DNA of 64,000 nucleotides from Callorhinus ursinus (GCF_003265705.1 NW_020312817.1:45697113-45761112); one strand, 5' to 3'; counted from the first letter of the stretch, positions 45,053-58,672 are shown. A program made the numbers and translations. The notes: generated from the letters alone by a model not told the origin.

Positions 45053-46815
45053 ACACATTCCTTGGCAAGTTAGGATTCTATCTTCACTCCTGTTATTACA
45101 TACATTTTTATCCAGATACAATCTCTGAATGTTCAATCAAGAGATATTCCTCACTCTAGATGAGAATACTAATCTTCTTAGTCCTAAAATTATCCTTCTA
45201 TTGGAGTTATTTTGCTTCTAAGCAAATACAAGTATCTCAACTGTGCAGCACTGGAATGCTTTGTAACAGTATGTAACAGTATGTAACATTCCAAATGACC
45301 ATCTCTGAGTACCTCGACTACACCACTATTCCTGGCATCATTTTTGGACTCAGTGCCAACATTTGTATATACAAAAGAGAGTCCCTGGCAGTAGGACCAT
45401 ACATAAGTTCAAGGTCTGAAGTAGAGTTCACTCTTTGAAATTGAAAACTGAAGAAAGAAATTCTGTGACTTGGCCAAAGACTCAGTGTTTGATCTGTATA
45501 AGAACCAAAGCCTTCAGACTCCCAAAGTCTTTACTCATACGGCTCTGTTTTTGCAAGAGGTAGCTAGTAAGCCAAATTCATAATTTAACATATAATTTTC
45601 TCTGAGAAGATTTAAATGCACTTGGCCAGATGTACGGGTAAAATTTCAGTAGTCAGTTTATTAAGTTAAGCCACAGATATTTCGAATACATAATAAACCT
45701 TTCAAGGTTGAGAGTGATTTTTGGTTTTGAATGTAGAAGCTGTTTTGCCTATCTTGCCATTGATTCATTCTGAATTCCAACTTATGTCCTGTGGCTGCTA
45801 TTCAAGAGGCACATTCTTGTTGTAGAGTCCAGCTCTTGGGCAAGCACAGCTGCAGGAAAGCCAGGATGATGCACTGCTCTGCTGAAAAGCACCTTGACCT
45901 CACTTTCCCCACAATGGCTGTGGCTCACCTTCTCTTTACCACCGTGTCAGTTTTCATTACCTTGACATTTCTCACGCTTTGATGTGTGATATGAAATGGT
46001 AGCCTTTGGCAATAGTTGGGGAAATGAGGCTTCACGGGGACATAGAGCACTTGCCAAAGGAAAGTGTGGAAAATGGATGTGACAAGGTTATTCAGATTGC
46101 TTTCTTAAGGAGTTTCAGCTCAGCTGTACTTGAGGATGCTACCAGTTGCTGTTCAGCTTGTTTATTAAAGAGGTAGCTGTGTATCCCTTTGTGAATTTGT
46201 CATGGCTGCTTTTGCCATCATGCCTAGCATGAGGAAGTACAGTCTGGTAGAGAAAACAAACTAACCAGTCATCTAGGAAAGCTTCATGAACAACATTAAT
46301 TTCCATTTCAATTGCTGAGACTTCAAAATTATAATGGTGATCTTTTGTTTTCATATTGTTATTGCTGACTCTCTTTTCACAGGTTTTATTTTGTTATTGT
46401 TTAGCAAGAGTCTTTATACTATAATTGAATTAAAGGAACTCCTTTAGTCTGTTTTTTATCTATAGTAAAATAACAAATAACAGTAAAAAAAAATTCAGAT
46501 GACACTGCCTTGTTTTTTGTTTTTTTTCTTAAGATGTTGTAATGATAAGAATATGGGACTAGAGCATAAGGGTAAAGCCAGAAATTTAACATAAATTTCC
46601 AAAGGGACATGTGAACCCAGGTACGGTCTGGTATGAGACTGCTATCTAGTGGGACCCTGTGTGGTGGCTGGGTTTTAGCAGTAGGCTGTTTCAGGCAGCT
46701 GGGTGATGGCAGCATGATTCCAAATGATGTGTCTGTTTGGTACCAGGATTCCGTTCAGCCAGTGGCTGGAGGAAGAGTGTATGTGGGTGCTTGCCTGAAG
46801 TCTGGTTTCTATCCC
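45053..46815. other. Unique noncoding DNA
   Basis: No gene. A 10-bp direct repeat (TGTAACAGTA, about 2.7 copies at 45262-45289) lies between GGAATG and CATTCC, which are TEAD-type inverted boxes. Confidence 0.45.
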
Positions 46816-47385
46816 TGTATTAGTTTCCTATCATGGCATAACAAGGTACCACAAACTTAGGGACTTAAAACAACATAAATTTATTATCTCTCAATTTCCA
46901 GGGGTCAGTTCAGGAATTAGTTACCTGGGTTCTCTGCTCAGGGTTTCATCTGGTCAAAATCAAGGTGTCACCCAGAGCTATCATCTCATCTGAGGTTTTT
47001 AGCTATTTTGAACTCACATGGTTGTTGGCAGAATTCATTTCCCTGGGTTGTAGGACTGAGACTCTCAGCAACTAGAGGCCATGCCTCTTCCCAGGCAGTT
47101 TACAATATAGCAGCTTGCATTCTTCTTCCAGGTCAGGAGGAGAGTATCTCTGATCATCATTCCCTCTTAAAAGCCTCACCTAACTAGTTCAGGCTCACCC
47201 CGGTCAACCTCCTTCTTGAATAACTCAAATCTAACCAATTATGGCCTTAATTATGTTTGCAAAATATCTTCCCCTTTGCCACATTCTATTGGCCAGAAAT
47301 ATATTACAAGTTCTAACCAGCAATGAAGAGTATAACACTCGGGGGCAAAGACCATGGGGGCAGTCATATAATTCTGCCTATCACA
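46816..47385 (+). mobile_element. LTR-like element with 5-bp flanking repeats
   Basis: It begins TGTATTAGTTTCCTATCATG and ends CTATCACA (TG...CA). It contains 'ataacaaggtaccacaaact', 'aacaacataaatttattatc', 'aatcaaggtgtcacccagag' and 'ggccttaattatgtttgcaa'. The flanks ATCCC (46811-46815) and GTCCC (47386-47390) differ by one base, consistent with a 5-bp TSD of an ERV-class LTR. The first part is a very common mammalian repeat, but I cannot name its family with confidence. Confidence 0.7.
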
Positions 47386-50300
47386 GTCCCCATCACCTTA
47401 CTTAAACTGTCATCATAGGGCCATTGTTGTCCTTCTAACTGCCAAGTCCAGCAGCTTCTTCTCACCTCTCACTCTCTAAGACACGAAGCACTGCTAACCA
47501 TGTTCCTCACCCTTCTTAGGGTTTTCTGATATTTCTGTCTCACCATTCCCTACAGAGAGGTGATGTAAGATTGGAGAAAGCATATGATATTTGTAGTCAA
47601 ACAGAACCAAGCCTTAATCCCAGCTCTGTCTCTTAGCGGGAATAATCTGCAAGTAGTTTGCATCTGTGATTGAATGATGCTGGCAGGAATTGGAAAATAC
47701 ACAGGAGCTTCTCCTCTACTTCCCCATTTCAGTCTACTTGAGTACCTTTCATTAGCAGAACCTAAATGGAAGCCAGTAGTTTCTAGCAAGGGAATCTGAA
47801 ATATATATTGCAGACTCCAGCCCCAGCATCCCAGAGCAGCATAGAATTTGGTCTTGACGCTGAGAGACAATAGGTAGATAATGGGCACAGCTATCTACCC
47901 ACTGCAAATACCCATTGTAAATAACACTAACACAGTTGAGCAAAAACATCCGAGCCCCTTGTTAACTCCAATCTGAGACAATAAACATTCCCTTTGGGTA
48001 CAACTCAGTATTCTGCCACAACTATACAATATTCTTTTGCCTTAAAGTATTTCTCTCCACTCCTCAAACCTGTTTGGTCAGTTAACAGGGGCTTTCTACC
48101 TCACATCTGCATGAGTTCAACACATAGACTGAGGTTTCCTGGATGCCCCTTACAGTTTGACCTTTGTGCTTTTTCAGAATCATTTAAATCATTCACTGAA
48201 TTCTGTTTCTGAAAGTTCTACCCTTCAGGACTCCACAGTGTCTTATTTTCCCTCTCAGCCCTACTTGCCTGGTACTTTGAATTACAGAAGTTTGTCACTT
48301 AGCAGGTACCCAGTAGGGACTGTAGTAGAAGCAGAATCAGTTCTAACCCAGCTGCTACAGGAGAAACTACTCATGATGCGGCTCCCTCCTCACATGACCA
48401 AATGATATTCTGACTCACTTTAAACCACCAGCTGGCAAGGCTTCAAGAGACCAGCCTCCAAAGGGTTAATCCGCTTGTACATTAATCTGCTTCTTTTCAC
48501 TGTGCCTTTTATTGCTCTGGGTTATTGTAAAGGTGCAGAGATTAATTAGCAGATTTAAAACCTTGAAAGCTTCATTACATAATTTTAGTCATCAGCAAAC
48601 CTTGGGAAAACTTAAAAAATGAAGGCACTAAATCATTTTAATTGGAAATTTAACTGGGTGTCTTTATAGAATATTTTATTGCTTGTCTTCTGAACAGACA
48701 GCTACCTTAATGTGTCATTAGACACTGGAGTTCTTAGCTAGGATGCTCCTCAGGAGATCTTATTCTTGTCTTGGTGTGAGGAGGTGGGATTTGCCTATAG
48801 CATCCAGTATCGTTAAATACAGGTAGGCCCTGCTTTAAGAAATCCTAGCATCTGAAAGCCAGAGAATGTGAATGTGCAAGTTATCTCTTATTAGAAGAAT
48901 CTACTTTTTAATCTTAAAAAAAACCCCGAGATTCTTAAAATAGTGTACTTCTTTCTGTTTCCACAGAATAATTTCATTGGTAAGGATTTATTTTTTTCTG
49001 TTATTCTGGGGACATGCTCACTGGGCTCCAGGAAATTCTGCCACACCTGGAAATGTTGTCTTCACAGAGCTTCAGATTGTGAGCAGAACAAATGCAGTTG
49101 GAGACTGAATTTTCTCGCAGCTGCAGACACACTGCTCTCTGGTCAGTACCAGGCTGACCTCCTCTCCATCTTGCTATGCATTTTATCAAGGGTGAGATAG
49201 GAAAAGGATAACCCCCGAGTTTCCATTACTTGTTCAAAAAGAGATGATGCAGGTCCCTTGACCAAGAATAAAAGTGGAAGTGGGAAAAGAAGCAAAATAT
49301 TTTATGAACAAAATTTAAAAAGTAAACCATGGCCTCAACACAGGCTCAGCGGTTGTTTTCCATTTGATGTTTATACCTTCCCAAAAGTGCACTGGATCAA
49401 GGTTACCAATTCTCCTGAATCCTCCTTGAAGAGTGAGAGACAGACCTCTGGAAGCTAGGTTTGGCTTCTTAGAGGTAGTGTGGACCACCACTCACCCCAG
49501 CCAACAACACCACAGATTCATGATGTTTCATCTAAATTGCTAACAATTACAGGGGTGGGGTGGTTCAAGTCTCCACATCATCCTGTACATATTGCACTGA
49601 AATCTTCTGTCTGCATACGGTTCTTTCTTCTGTCTGTCACCAAGATCTCTTGTCTAGACTTTCTGGAGAGGCCATGGGGGCAGAGCACAGAACAAAAGAC
49701 CAAGCGCTATCTTTAGCTTGTGTCTGTGGCTCCCCATTTCTCAGCAATTCTGGGCTTGTTTTTTTTCTTCCCATTTTAATCTCTGAGCCTGTGTGTGGGT
49801 GCACGTGCTTTTGAGCTTCTGTTTGTCTCTATTAATATGTGGTTTAATCATATGGAATGATTCATGTTACTTTCTTTTTTTATAATAGGCACTCAGAGTC
49901 AAATATAGACCTTGGAGTTGCACTTCACTGTTTGTTGTATTTTATGTATGAACAGTTTTGTTCCTAAGAAAATCCTTTGAAATGTATCCTTTAGAAAAAA
50001 AAAGGCATATTACCTTCTTAAAAAACTATGGTTGTGATAACACTGACTGTAATTTCCAAGTGAAGATATTTCCCTATCTGTATGATTTTTTTCAATCATG
50101 TCTTTAAAATTAATTAAATTATTATCAATGCCAATTATAAAAAAAATTCTCTCTCCTTTGGAAGTTTGAAAGACTCATACAAATACTTAAGACCCCAATG
50201 GCCAGAAAAAACCACTAATCCCTGCATATGAGTTCCTATGTTTCTAGCCAGTCTTCCTTAATCCCTTCCACAACATCACTGCCAACCCTTTTCTCCTTGG

Positions 50301-50749
50301 GATTGTCCTTGGATCCAGGAGTGAGTGTGGGTTTTTATCTAACTTAGGTGTTTGTTATTAATCTGTGCCAGCATCCACTGCAATGTCCTTGTTCCTATCT
50401 GGTCTTCAGATGTCACTTTTCAGTGACACCAGCAATTGCCATCTTCTCTTGAATCCCAAGCCTAAAGCAACTTCCATTCTGCCATGATCTGTGTCACCTA
50501 CACACAGGGAAGTATCTTGCTGTCCCCCATGACATTTGGGGGTTAGATGGGAGCGTCCATTCTAAGGCTCCTCAAGCTCATCTGCTGGTCATGCAATGCA
50601 AACATTTCTTCCATTCCAGCCCCTGGAACAGCATCAATGTCTTATTTCAACCATCATTCTTCAATATCTCTGCCTTCAAATTACACTGAGTTCTTATACA
50701 TTACCTTTTTTATGTAGATGAGGCCAGTCTTTTCATATCTCTTTAGAAT
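47386..50749. other. Unique noncoding DNA
   Basis: No gene or recognised repeat. The section 48480-48700 is repeat-free with TAATCTGC and GATTAATTAGCAGATT, and could be a conserved noncoding element. Short frames (for example 47550-47888) show no domain. Confidence 0.5.
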
Positions 50750-50938
50750 TAAGTGATTTTACTGTATTGTGAAAATTTTCAAACATATACAAAAGTTGAA
50801 AGACTTGTATAGTAACATGCATATACCACACAGATACTAGACTGTTAATATTTTGCAATATATGCCTTATCTCATGTCTTTCAATATATTTATTCATCTA
50901 TCTATCAATCGTTTTTGGGTGCATTTAAAATGAGTCCT
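50750..50938 (-). mobile_element. Old L1 3'UTR fragment, left part
   Basis: 'gaaaattttcaaacatatacaaaag' in the plus strand is a known antisense L1 3'UTR signature. The element seems to resume at 51385 after an LTR. Confidence 0.75.
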
Positions 50939-50939
50939 C

Positions 50940-51380
50940 TTCTACATTGTATCAAGGTTGGTCTGTAGAAAAGTATATATCAGAAATGATGGTGTGTGAC
51001 TTCTAAGGCTAGAACATGACAGGTACCAAGCTTTTTGCTTTGCAATTTTCCGTGGACTGTTCACTCTAGGGGAAGCCAGCTATCATGTCATGAGCAGCAC
51101 TGCAGAAAGATCCATATGAGGAGGAATGGAGGACTCTTGTCAACAGTTATATGAGTGGCTTGGAAGAGGATTCTCCAATGTCAGTCAAGTTTTCAGGTGC
51201 TATAGCTTCTCCTATTACCTTGATTTGCAACTTCCTCAGAGAACCTGAGCCCAAACCACCCAACTAAGTTGCTCTCAAATTCTTCACCTATTATAACTAT
51301 AATATAATAAATATTTGCCTTTTTAAGGCACCACATTTTGGGGTAATTTTTTATAGAGCAATAGATAGCTAATATAATAC
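50940..51380 (+). mobile_element. MLT1-type LTR (ERVL-MaLR)
   Basis: 'gggaagccagctatcatgtc', 'aagaggattctccaatgtca', 'aacctgagcccaaaccaccc', 'ataataaatatttgcctttt' and 'ggggtaattttttatagagc' followed by 'aatagatagctaata' follow the MLT1 LTR 3' end closely. It lies inside the antisense L1. Confidence 0.88.
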
Positions 51381-51384
51381 TTTA

Positions 51385-52140
51385 TCCTTAAACACTTCAG
51401 TATGCATAGAACTAAACTAGAAAATTAAATAGAATTCAATAGTTGTTTTCTGTTTTTCTGAGGCTAATCTTACATAAATAAAATGCACACATCTTAAGCC
51501 ATTCATTGAATTCTATTACATATACCAGTAACTTAAATCCCTATTATCTACCTAAAAAGTTCCCTCATAGTTCTTCCTAGTCACCATTTGCCTCATTCCA
51601 GACACAACAATTATTCTGATTTTTTCATCACAGATTAATTTTTCCTGGTCAAGAAATTAATACAAATTGAACCATACAGCATATACGGTTTTTTTTTCAA
51701 GGCTTCTTTCACTCAGTGTGTTGTTTATGAGATTCATCCACTAGTTATGTTTATTAAGTTTGTTCCTTTTTGCTGAGTAGTTTCCCTCTGTATAACTATA
51801 CCATGATTTCTAAAAATCTTACTAACCTATTGATAGATATTGGGGTTGTTTTCAGCTATTATGAGGAAACTCTCATAAACACTCTCGTGCAAGCCTTTTT
51901 GCAGAAACATGTTCTCATTTCTCTGTACTAAAGATGTAGGAATGGAACTGCTGAGTCATATGGCAGTTACATGTTTCAAATTAGAAGAAACTACCAGGCT
52001 TGTTGCCAAAGTGGCCGGATCACTTTATACTCCCCTTAATAATGTATGAAAGTTCTGGTTGTGCCACATTCCTAGCAATACTTTTAATTTTAGCCTTTAT
52101 GATGAGTATGTGTTTATCTTATTGTAGTATTTTTCTTCTG
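51385..52140 (-). mobile_element. Old L1 3'UTR and ORF2 end, right part
   Basis: The plus strand reads 'ttctttcactcagtgtgttgtttatgagattcatcc', 'ggaatggaactgctgagtca', 'ttgccaaagtggccggatca' and 'atgtatgaaagttctggttg', the antisense of the ORF2 C-terminus and 3'UTR of an L1M/ME-class copy. Confidence 0.88.
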
Positions 52141-54880
52141 TTTCCTAGATCAAACTTATTCAGAGGTATTATTTTCCCTTTTGACTACAGGATAATGTTT
52201 CATTTCTCTGATTCACACTTTTTTGTTTTTGTTTTTTTTTAAATATTCACACGTGGGGTTTTATTGTGTTTTGATTTATTTTTAAAATTCCATATGCTCA
52301 TTTTGAATTCAGAAGCAATATAATCAGTTCTTACTTTTGTTTACTTTAAACTGGGGAGGTTTTTGGTTTTTGTTTAAACATGGTTTAAAACAAAATACCA
52401 GAAAGTGAGCATATATTTACATAAATAAGTCCACCTAGATCACCTCCTTTTCTTTGGATAGAAAGCCAAATTGCTGAGTCATCCAGGTAAACACAAGACA
52501 TCTTCAACCATACATATGGAGGTATGTAGACCTGAAGTAAATCTGCACAGCCTTTAGCTCAAATCCACTGTTTGGAAGAAACACATCTGACAACTTATAC
52601 CTGATGGAGGGATTATTTCTTTACTCTTCTATCTTTCACTCTTATTAAAGTGAGTTTTGGAAATCTACAGTGTCCAGTATGTACAACCAGCACAGTGTTT
52701 CCTCTTTCTGTTTTTTCCTGCAGTACTTCATCTGTTCATAGACACTATTCAAGTGACAATTTTCTGTATTATCTTTCCTGCTTCTGGATTATTTTCGGTG
52801 AGTATCTCCTCTTCCATATACCTTAAATTTGGTACATATTTCTCCCAGCTTTTGACATTATCTTTTTGTTTCCTGAGTCTTCCCAGATATGGTGATAAGA
52901 AACTGAGGGGAGATCTTCAAGGGGCATTTCCCATGTCTTAAATTCCTCTTTAGCACCTCTACATTATTATGGATCTTGGTGGTAAGGGCTATGTTTTACT
53001 CCTATTTTTGTTACTCAAATTTCCTAACACATAGAAGATTATCAAAAATATGTTATATTTGGTTGGACTCATGATCTAGTTTTTATGGGCAATGGAATAT
53101 TTTTTGAAAGCCATGTGGCAACAGATTCTTTACCCATTACATTCCCCAGCCTGACTAGCATTCCTTTCGTGACAAGTATGGGGCTAGAGGGAAGCCACAG
53201 CCTTTCCGATCTCAGGTTTCTGCCTCTTGGTGGTCCAGTTTCCTGCAAGTTGTTCTATGTAATATGTCACTCAAAACACTGAACTTGATTACAGAAACTA
53301 TAGAACTAGAGTTCACAGAAAGAATGTGGTCAGAGGGTGGGGTCGGGATTATGTGAGAGTGGAGGAAGAGTGCAGGTGGACGGGAGACTCAGAGGTCAGA
53401 GGGGCAACAATTATAATCTGGTCAGAGGAAACAGATTCTGCATAGAAGAATTTGAACTCAGTGCTGGCAACAGCTGATGGTGCCCCATGGTTTTTAACCA
53501 TAATCGTTTATTGGTTTTACCTGAGGAACTTTAAATAAAATCCTGATGCCTGGAACCAGGGCTATAAGAGTCTATACTGCATCTTTGTATGAATAGAAAA
53601 AGGTATTACCTCTGAGAAGATGCATCCCAGGGCCCTATGTCTTGCTCATCAGGCACGCTTTGTGTGTTAGAAAAAAAATGGGGGGGGGAATCCCTTCCTT
53701 AGCAAATGTAGCCTACTCCAGAAGCCCAGGTTGAACTTCAGACTCTACTTGCCTCCACACCTTAGCACCCTTGTCCAGTGAGTAGCCTATAAAACTGTCT
53801 GTGGAGGCCCTGTCAGGTCCCTATTCAGACGAGATGCAGTTATATCTCTGGAGGTGAATCTGGGAAATCACATATATATTTTTAAAAATCACACCAAGTG
53901 ATGCTAAATGAAATGAAGGTAAAAGGCTCTGAAATAGACACCAAGTAAAGAAGACTGCAGTACTTTATTCATTTTCCCTTTAGCCATTTTGCAGTTATTT
54001 ACTGAGTATTTAACCTGTATATTTTTGAGAACCACGTGAAGTTGATCCACTTTTCTGCAGCTGTGGGACTTTTTTTGAAGTTTTATGTACAGAGAAGCAT
54101 CTCTACTCATTTTATAGGCACAGAGTGGCCTTACCACCTCTGAGAAATAAAGTAACTTCTAACACACTGAATCCTATAACATGGTTCTCTAGTGAACACT
54201 GCCCACTTTCTAGCTCTTCAGGGTGTTTCCTTTCAAGGTCACCCTGAAGTGGGAGCTATAAAGGGACTGACATAATGAGGAACATATGTCCAGAGAAAGC
54301 ATGCTATCCTCCCGCCCCTGTCCAGGTTTAAGAAGTTAGTGCTGAAAGTGCCTGACTATCAGCAAAAGGATTAAACTTTACAGTGACAGAGAGAGAGAGA
54401 GAGAGAGAGAAATTGTTTTAGCCTCAGAGTTCTTTAGAGGGTTTTTGTGATTCCAGAATGGGTGCTAGCATACTGAAGAGTGGCTACTTTATTCCAGTCT
54501 CTTACAGAAAAGAGCCCCCATCAGCACCTCAGTAGACAGCCTGCCTTGTAATGAGACTAAATAATAAATTAAAGACTAACCAGTAAAAAAACAAAAAAGG
54601 CTAACAAGTGTTGAATCATTTTATGGTGAAAAAAAGTATTATTTCATAAAAGTCAGCTGCACTTCCATACTGTGGAGAGAGCCACTGTCTACACTTTGGT
54701 ATATTTTCTTATTGAATTGGTATGTTAGATAGCACATGCATTTTTTATTCTCCTTTTACTTAAACTGTATTATGAGGGTTCTATTTCCTCACATGGACTT
54801 TAAGAACATAATTTCCATAAATGTTGCAACATTGTTAAGGTTCTTAATATATGAATAGCCAAGTTATTACCCCCAATTTA
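52141..54880. other. Unique noncoding DNA
   Basis: No gene. A MER5/MER1-like hAT scrap is probable at 53490-53575 ('ttttacctgaggaactttaa', 'cctgatgcctggaacca'). A (GA)n tract follows at 54389. Confidence 0.45.
54389..54411. repeat. (GA)n microsatellite
   Basis: 'gagagagagagagagagagaga' in one run. Confidence 0.92.
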
Positions 54881-54884
54881 AAAA

Positions 54885-56000
54885 ATATTACCTCCATCAG
54901 CAATGTAAGAATGTCTTGTACTTCTACCTTCACCACCCTGAGATTCTTCTTTTAAGCTTTACAAATTTTGAGGTCATAATGTACTTTTTGATTTATAATT
55001 TTGATTTTATATTACTAGTATAATGAATACTCTTCATATGTTTATTGTTTTGAGTTCTTCTACACACTGTTGAAAATATACATTCTCCACCTTTTAACAC
55101 TGAGTTGTTGATAATTATTGATTTATAAGAGCTCTTTTATTATAGGAATTTTTTTCTTTCCTAAAGTATAATTTTTTCTAGTTTGTCTTTTAATCTTATT
55201 TATGTATTCTTCCAAGGGGAGGAAATATTTCTTAATGTTTTAAAATCTATTAACATTTTCCATTATTATTTGCATGTTTTGAGTTTACAATTAGAGTTTT
55301 ATTTATCACTACAAGACACGGCATTCATCTGAATTTTCTACCAATTTGTTTTACTTTTTAATTTAGTTACATAATTCATTCTGGAATAAATTTTGATTAG
55401 TGGTATGTGTTAGAGTAATAATTTTATTATTGTTAGCTGTTCATTTCAGTGACATCTATTAAATAATCCATCCTTTACGTGTTTATGGTTTCCTTGTCCT
55501 TTGTTAAATTATCACCTTACTAAGGACTGTTTCTGGGCTTTCTGTTCTATTTCATTGATCGTTTTTTTTTTTTTTTAAGATTTGATTTATTTATTTGAGA
55601 GACAGAGAGAGAGAGAGAGAGCACGTGCATAAGCAGGGGGAGGGGCAAAGGAAGAGGGACAAGCAGACTCCCCACTGAGCAGGGTTCAATCCCAGGACTC
55701 TGGGATCATGACCTGAGCAGAAGGCGGACATTTAACTGACTGAGCCACCCAGGTGCCCCTTTCACTGATATTTCTATTCTTATGTCAGATTTTATTTTGG
55801 GGGGAGGGTAAACTCTCTTATTCTTTTTCTTTTCAGTATTTCTTTGCATATTATTTATTCTTTCCAAATATATTTTAGGATAATTTTGTTAAATCTTCCT
55901 CTAGCACCACCCTATAACTTAGTGGCATTTTGATTGAAGGAGAATTTATGTTCCTCTAATATTAATCCTGTTTTAGAACATTAAAAAATGCAAAGTTTCA
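54885..56000 (-). mobile_element. Very old L1-like antisense fragment
   Basis: T/A-rich plus-strand DNA contains 'tactcttcatatgtttattg', 'tctagtttgtcttttaatct' and 'tctattaaataatccatcct...gtttccttgtcctttgttaaattatc', strings of the antisense L1 3' half. It is interrupted by the Can-SINE at 55560. The right boundary is uncertain. Confidence 0.6.
55560..55759 (-). mobile_element. Can-SINE nested in old L1
   Basis: T run, 'aagatttgatttatttattt', (GA)n body, 'actgagccacccaggtgccc'. The TSDs TTTCATTGAT (55550-55559) and TTTCACTGAT (55760-55769) agree at 9 of 10 bases. Confidence 0.94.
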
Positions 56001-56327
56001 AGCTGATTTCATGATAATAACATGAACATAAAAAGCAAGAGGTTATAGCTCAATTATACATCTAAATGGAGCTCCGAAAAACTGGAGTTGGAACCAAACT
56101 CCTTGCTGCTGGTATTAGAAGTAACGGGCAGAACCAGCAATCTGGAGGACTATGCCTTTAACCTTGCAGTTTGGCTAATTCAAGGTAATAAATGTCACTT
56201 TTGTTTTATTCTTGACTGTATTTGGAAGTTTTACTGCTAAGCATAATCCTTATGGTATGAGATAAACACAGTCTTTGTTATCTTCTGATATTGTTATTTT
56301 GTTTCCAGTTTATTTAAAAAATCAGGA

Positions 56328-56518
56328 GGGCGCCTGGGTGGCTCAGTCGTTAAGCGTCTGCCTTCGGCTCAGGTCATGGTCCCAGGGTCCTGGGATCGAG
56401 CCCCGCATTGGGCTCCCTGCTCAGCGGGAAGCCTGCTTCTCCCTCTCCCACTCCCTCTGCTTGTGTTCCCTCTCTCGCTGTGTCTCTCTCTGTCAAATAA
56501 ATAAATAAAATCTTTAAA
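56328..56518 (+). mobile_element. Young Can-SINE
   Basis: GGCGCCTGGGTGGCTCAGTC head, 'gccttcggctcaggtcatgg', 'tgggatcgagccccgcattg', 'ctctctcgctgtgtctctct' and 'caaataaataaataaaatct'. It is nearly free of mutations compared with the others, keeps CpG sites and has the perfect TSD AAAAAATCAGGA at 56316-56327 and 56519-56530. Confidence 0.97.
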
Positions 56519-56599
56519 AAAAAATCAGGAATGGTTGTTAAATGCTATCAAATGCCTTTTTATTATTTGTGCCTATCCAACAGTAACAGTTAATTATTC

Positions 56600-56735
56600 A
56601 TGACTTTCCAGGCATTGTGCTAGGTACTTTACATACATTATCTCATTTAATCCTCAGGACAGGCACAGAATGATTAGGCAATTTGCCTAAGGTCGAAAAG
56701 TCAATAATTGGTGGAGCTAGTGTTGCAAGTACCAT
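56600..56735 (-). repeat. MIR element
   Basis: 'ccaggcattgtgctaggtac', 'ttaatcctcaggacaggcac', 'ggcaatttgcctaaggtcga' follow the antisense MIR order. Confidence 0.85.
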
Positions 56736-57159
56736 CTGTCTAAGTCTAGATCTGGAAATGTGAATCAAGTTGTGAATTACATCAACCTATTTCCTTGTGC
56801 TAAAATATCCTTTTTTAAAAATCAATTCTATTTCATAATGTATATTTTTCTATTAGTATTCTAGATTTGATTTACTGGTATATTAAACAAAAATCCTACA
56901 TTGGGATGTGAGATTTGTATACAGTTTTCTTTTATTGTGCTTAATAACAGGTTTATTAAGCTAGCTTGAATAAATAAATTGGAAGACTTTATTTCTTTTT
57001 TGCTCTGGAAAAATTTATGTATTATGAGAATTCTTTGGTCCATGACTATTTAAAAGCAATTGCTCATTAAACTGTCCCTTCAGCCCTTTCTTAGAATGGA
57101 TTTTCTTTTATATATTGTTAAAATGATAACTTTTTTATTATCTTTCCAGGTAATTGGTT

Positions 57160-57265
57160 CATTCAGAATATCTACCTCTTTGGAGTCTATTTTAATACTT
57201 TACATATGTATATATGTGTATATATAAACATACATATATGTATTTATTGTATACATGTATATATA
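57160..57265. repeat. AT/GT-rich low-complexity repeat
   Basis: Alternating TATATGTATATATGTG and TACATATATG strings; low complexity with hairpin potential. Confidence 0.75.
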
Positions 57266-58671
57266 TGGAAAATAATCTTTCATCATCTTTTCCAAATTTA
57301 TTTTTGTTAAACTACATGTGGTATGTCTTTACTATGTTTTCATCTCTCTTCTGTCATCATTTTTTATTGTGGTAAAAAATATATACAATTAGATTTACCA
57401 TCTTAACCATTTTCAAGTGTCAGTTCAGCAGTGTTAAATATATTCACATTATTGTACAACAGATCTCTAGAACTTTTTCATCTTGCAACACTTAAATTCT
57501 ACATGAACATTTGAATGCTAATTTCCTCTCCCCCTAGTCCTTAGAACCCATTCTTCTACTTTCTGTTTCTATGATTTTGACTACTTTAAACACTTCCTAT
57601 GAATGGAATCATACAGTATTTGTCCTTTTATTACTGGCTTATTTCACTTAGCATAGTGTCCTCAAGATTCAACACCATATTAGAATTTTCTTCATTTTCA
57701 AAACAGCATAATATTCCATTGTATGTATATGCCACATTTCCTATATCCATTCATCTGTCAATGGACATTTAAATTGCTTCCACATCTTGGGAACTGTGAA
57801 TAATGCAATGAACACTAGTATGTAAATATCTCTTCAAGATTCTGCTTTGAATAATTTCGGATAAATACCTGGAAGTGAATTATAGGATCATATGCTAATT
57901 CAGTTTTTAATTTCTTAAGGAACTACTATATTGTTTACCATAACTAATGCACCATTTTACATTCCCACTAATAGTGCACATAAATTCCAACTCCTCTGTA
58001 TTCTTGCCAAGACTTGTTATTTTTAATTTTTTTGATAGTGGCCATTCTGGTGAATAGGAGGCAACATCTTATAATGGTTTTTAATTACATTACCCTGATC
58101 ATTAATGATGTTGAACATTTTTCATATGTTTATTGGCTATTTATATAAATTCTTTGAAAAAATGTCTAGTCAAGCCCTTTGCCCATTTTTAATTGGGTTG
58201 TTGTTGCTGTGGTTGAGTTGTAGAAGTTTCTTATATATTCTGCATAATAATCCCTTATCATATATGAGATTTGCAATTATTTTCTTCCATTCTGTATTTT
58301 GCCTTTCACTCTGTCAATTACTTCCTTTGATGTGCAAAAGTTTTAAAGTATGATAGAGTACCATTTATTTTTCATTTTGTTGCCTCTGCTTTTGGCGTCA
58401 TATCCTAGAAATCGTTACTGAACCCAGTATCTTGAAGCTTTTCTATGTCTTCATCTAGGAGTTTTATAGTTTTAGGTCTTACTTTTAGGTCTTTAATCCA
58501 TTTTGAGTTACTTTTTGTATATAGTGTAATATAAGGGTCCAACTTCTTTCATTGGCAGTGGATATCTAGGTCTCCCAGCACCAGTTCCTTTCCCCATTCT
58601 TTAGTCCTGACACCTTTATTGAGATCATTTTACCATAAACATGGAGGTTTATTTCTGGGCTCTGTTTTATT

Positions 58672-58672
<1 letters not shown>

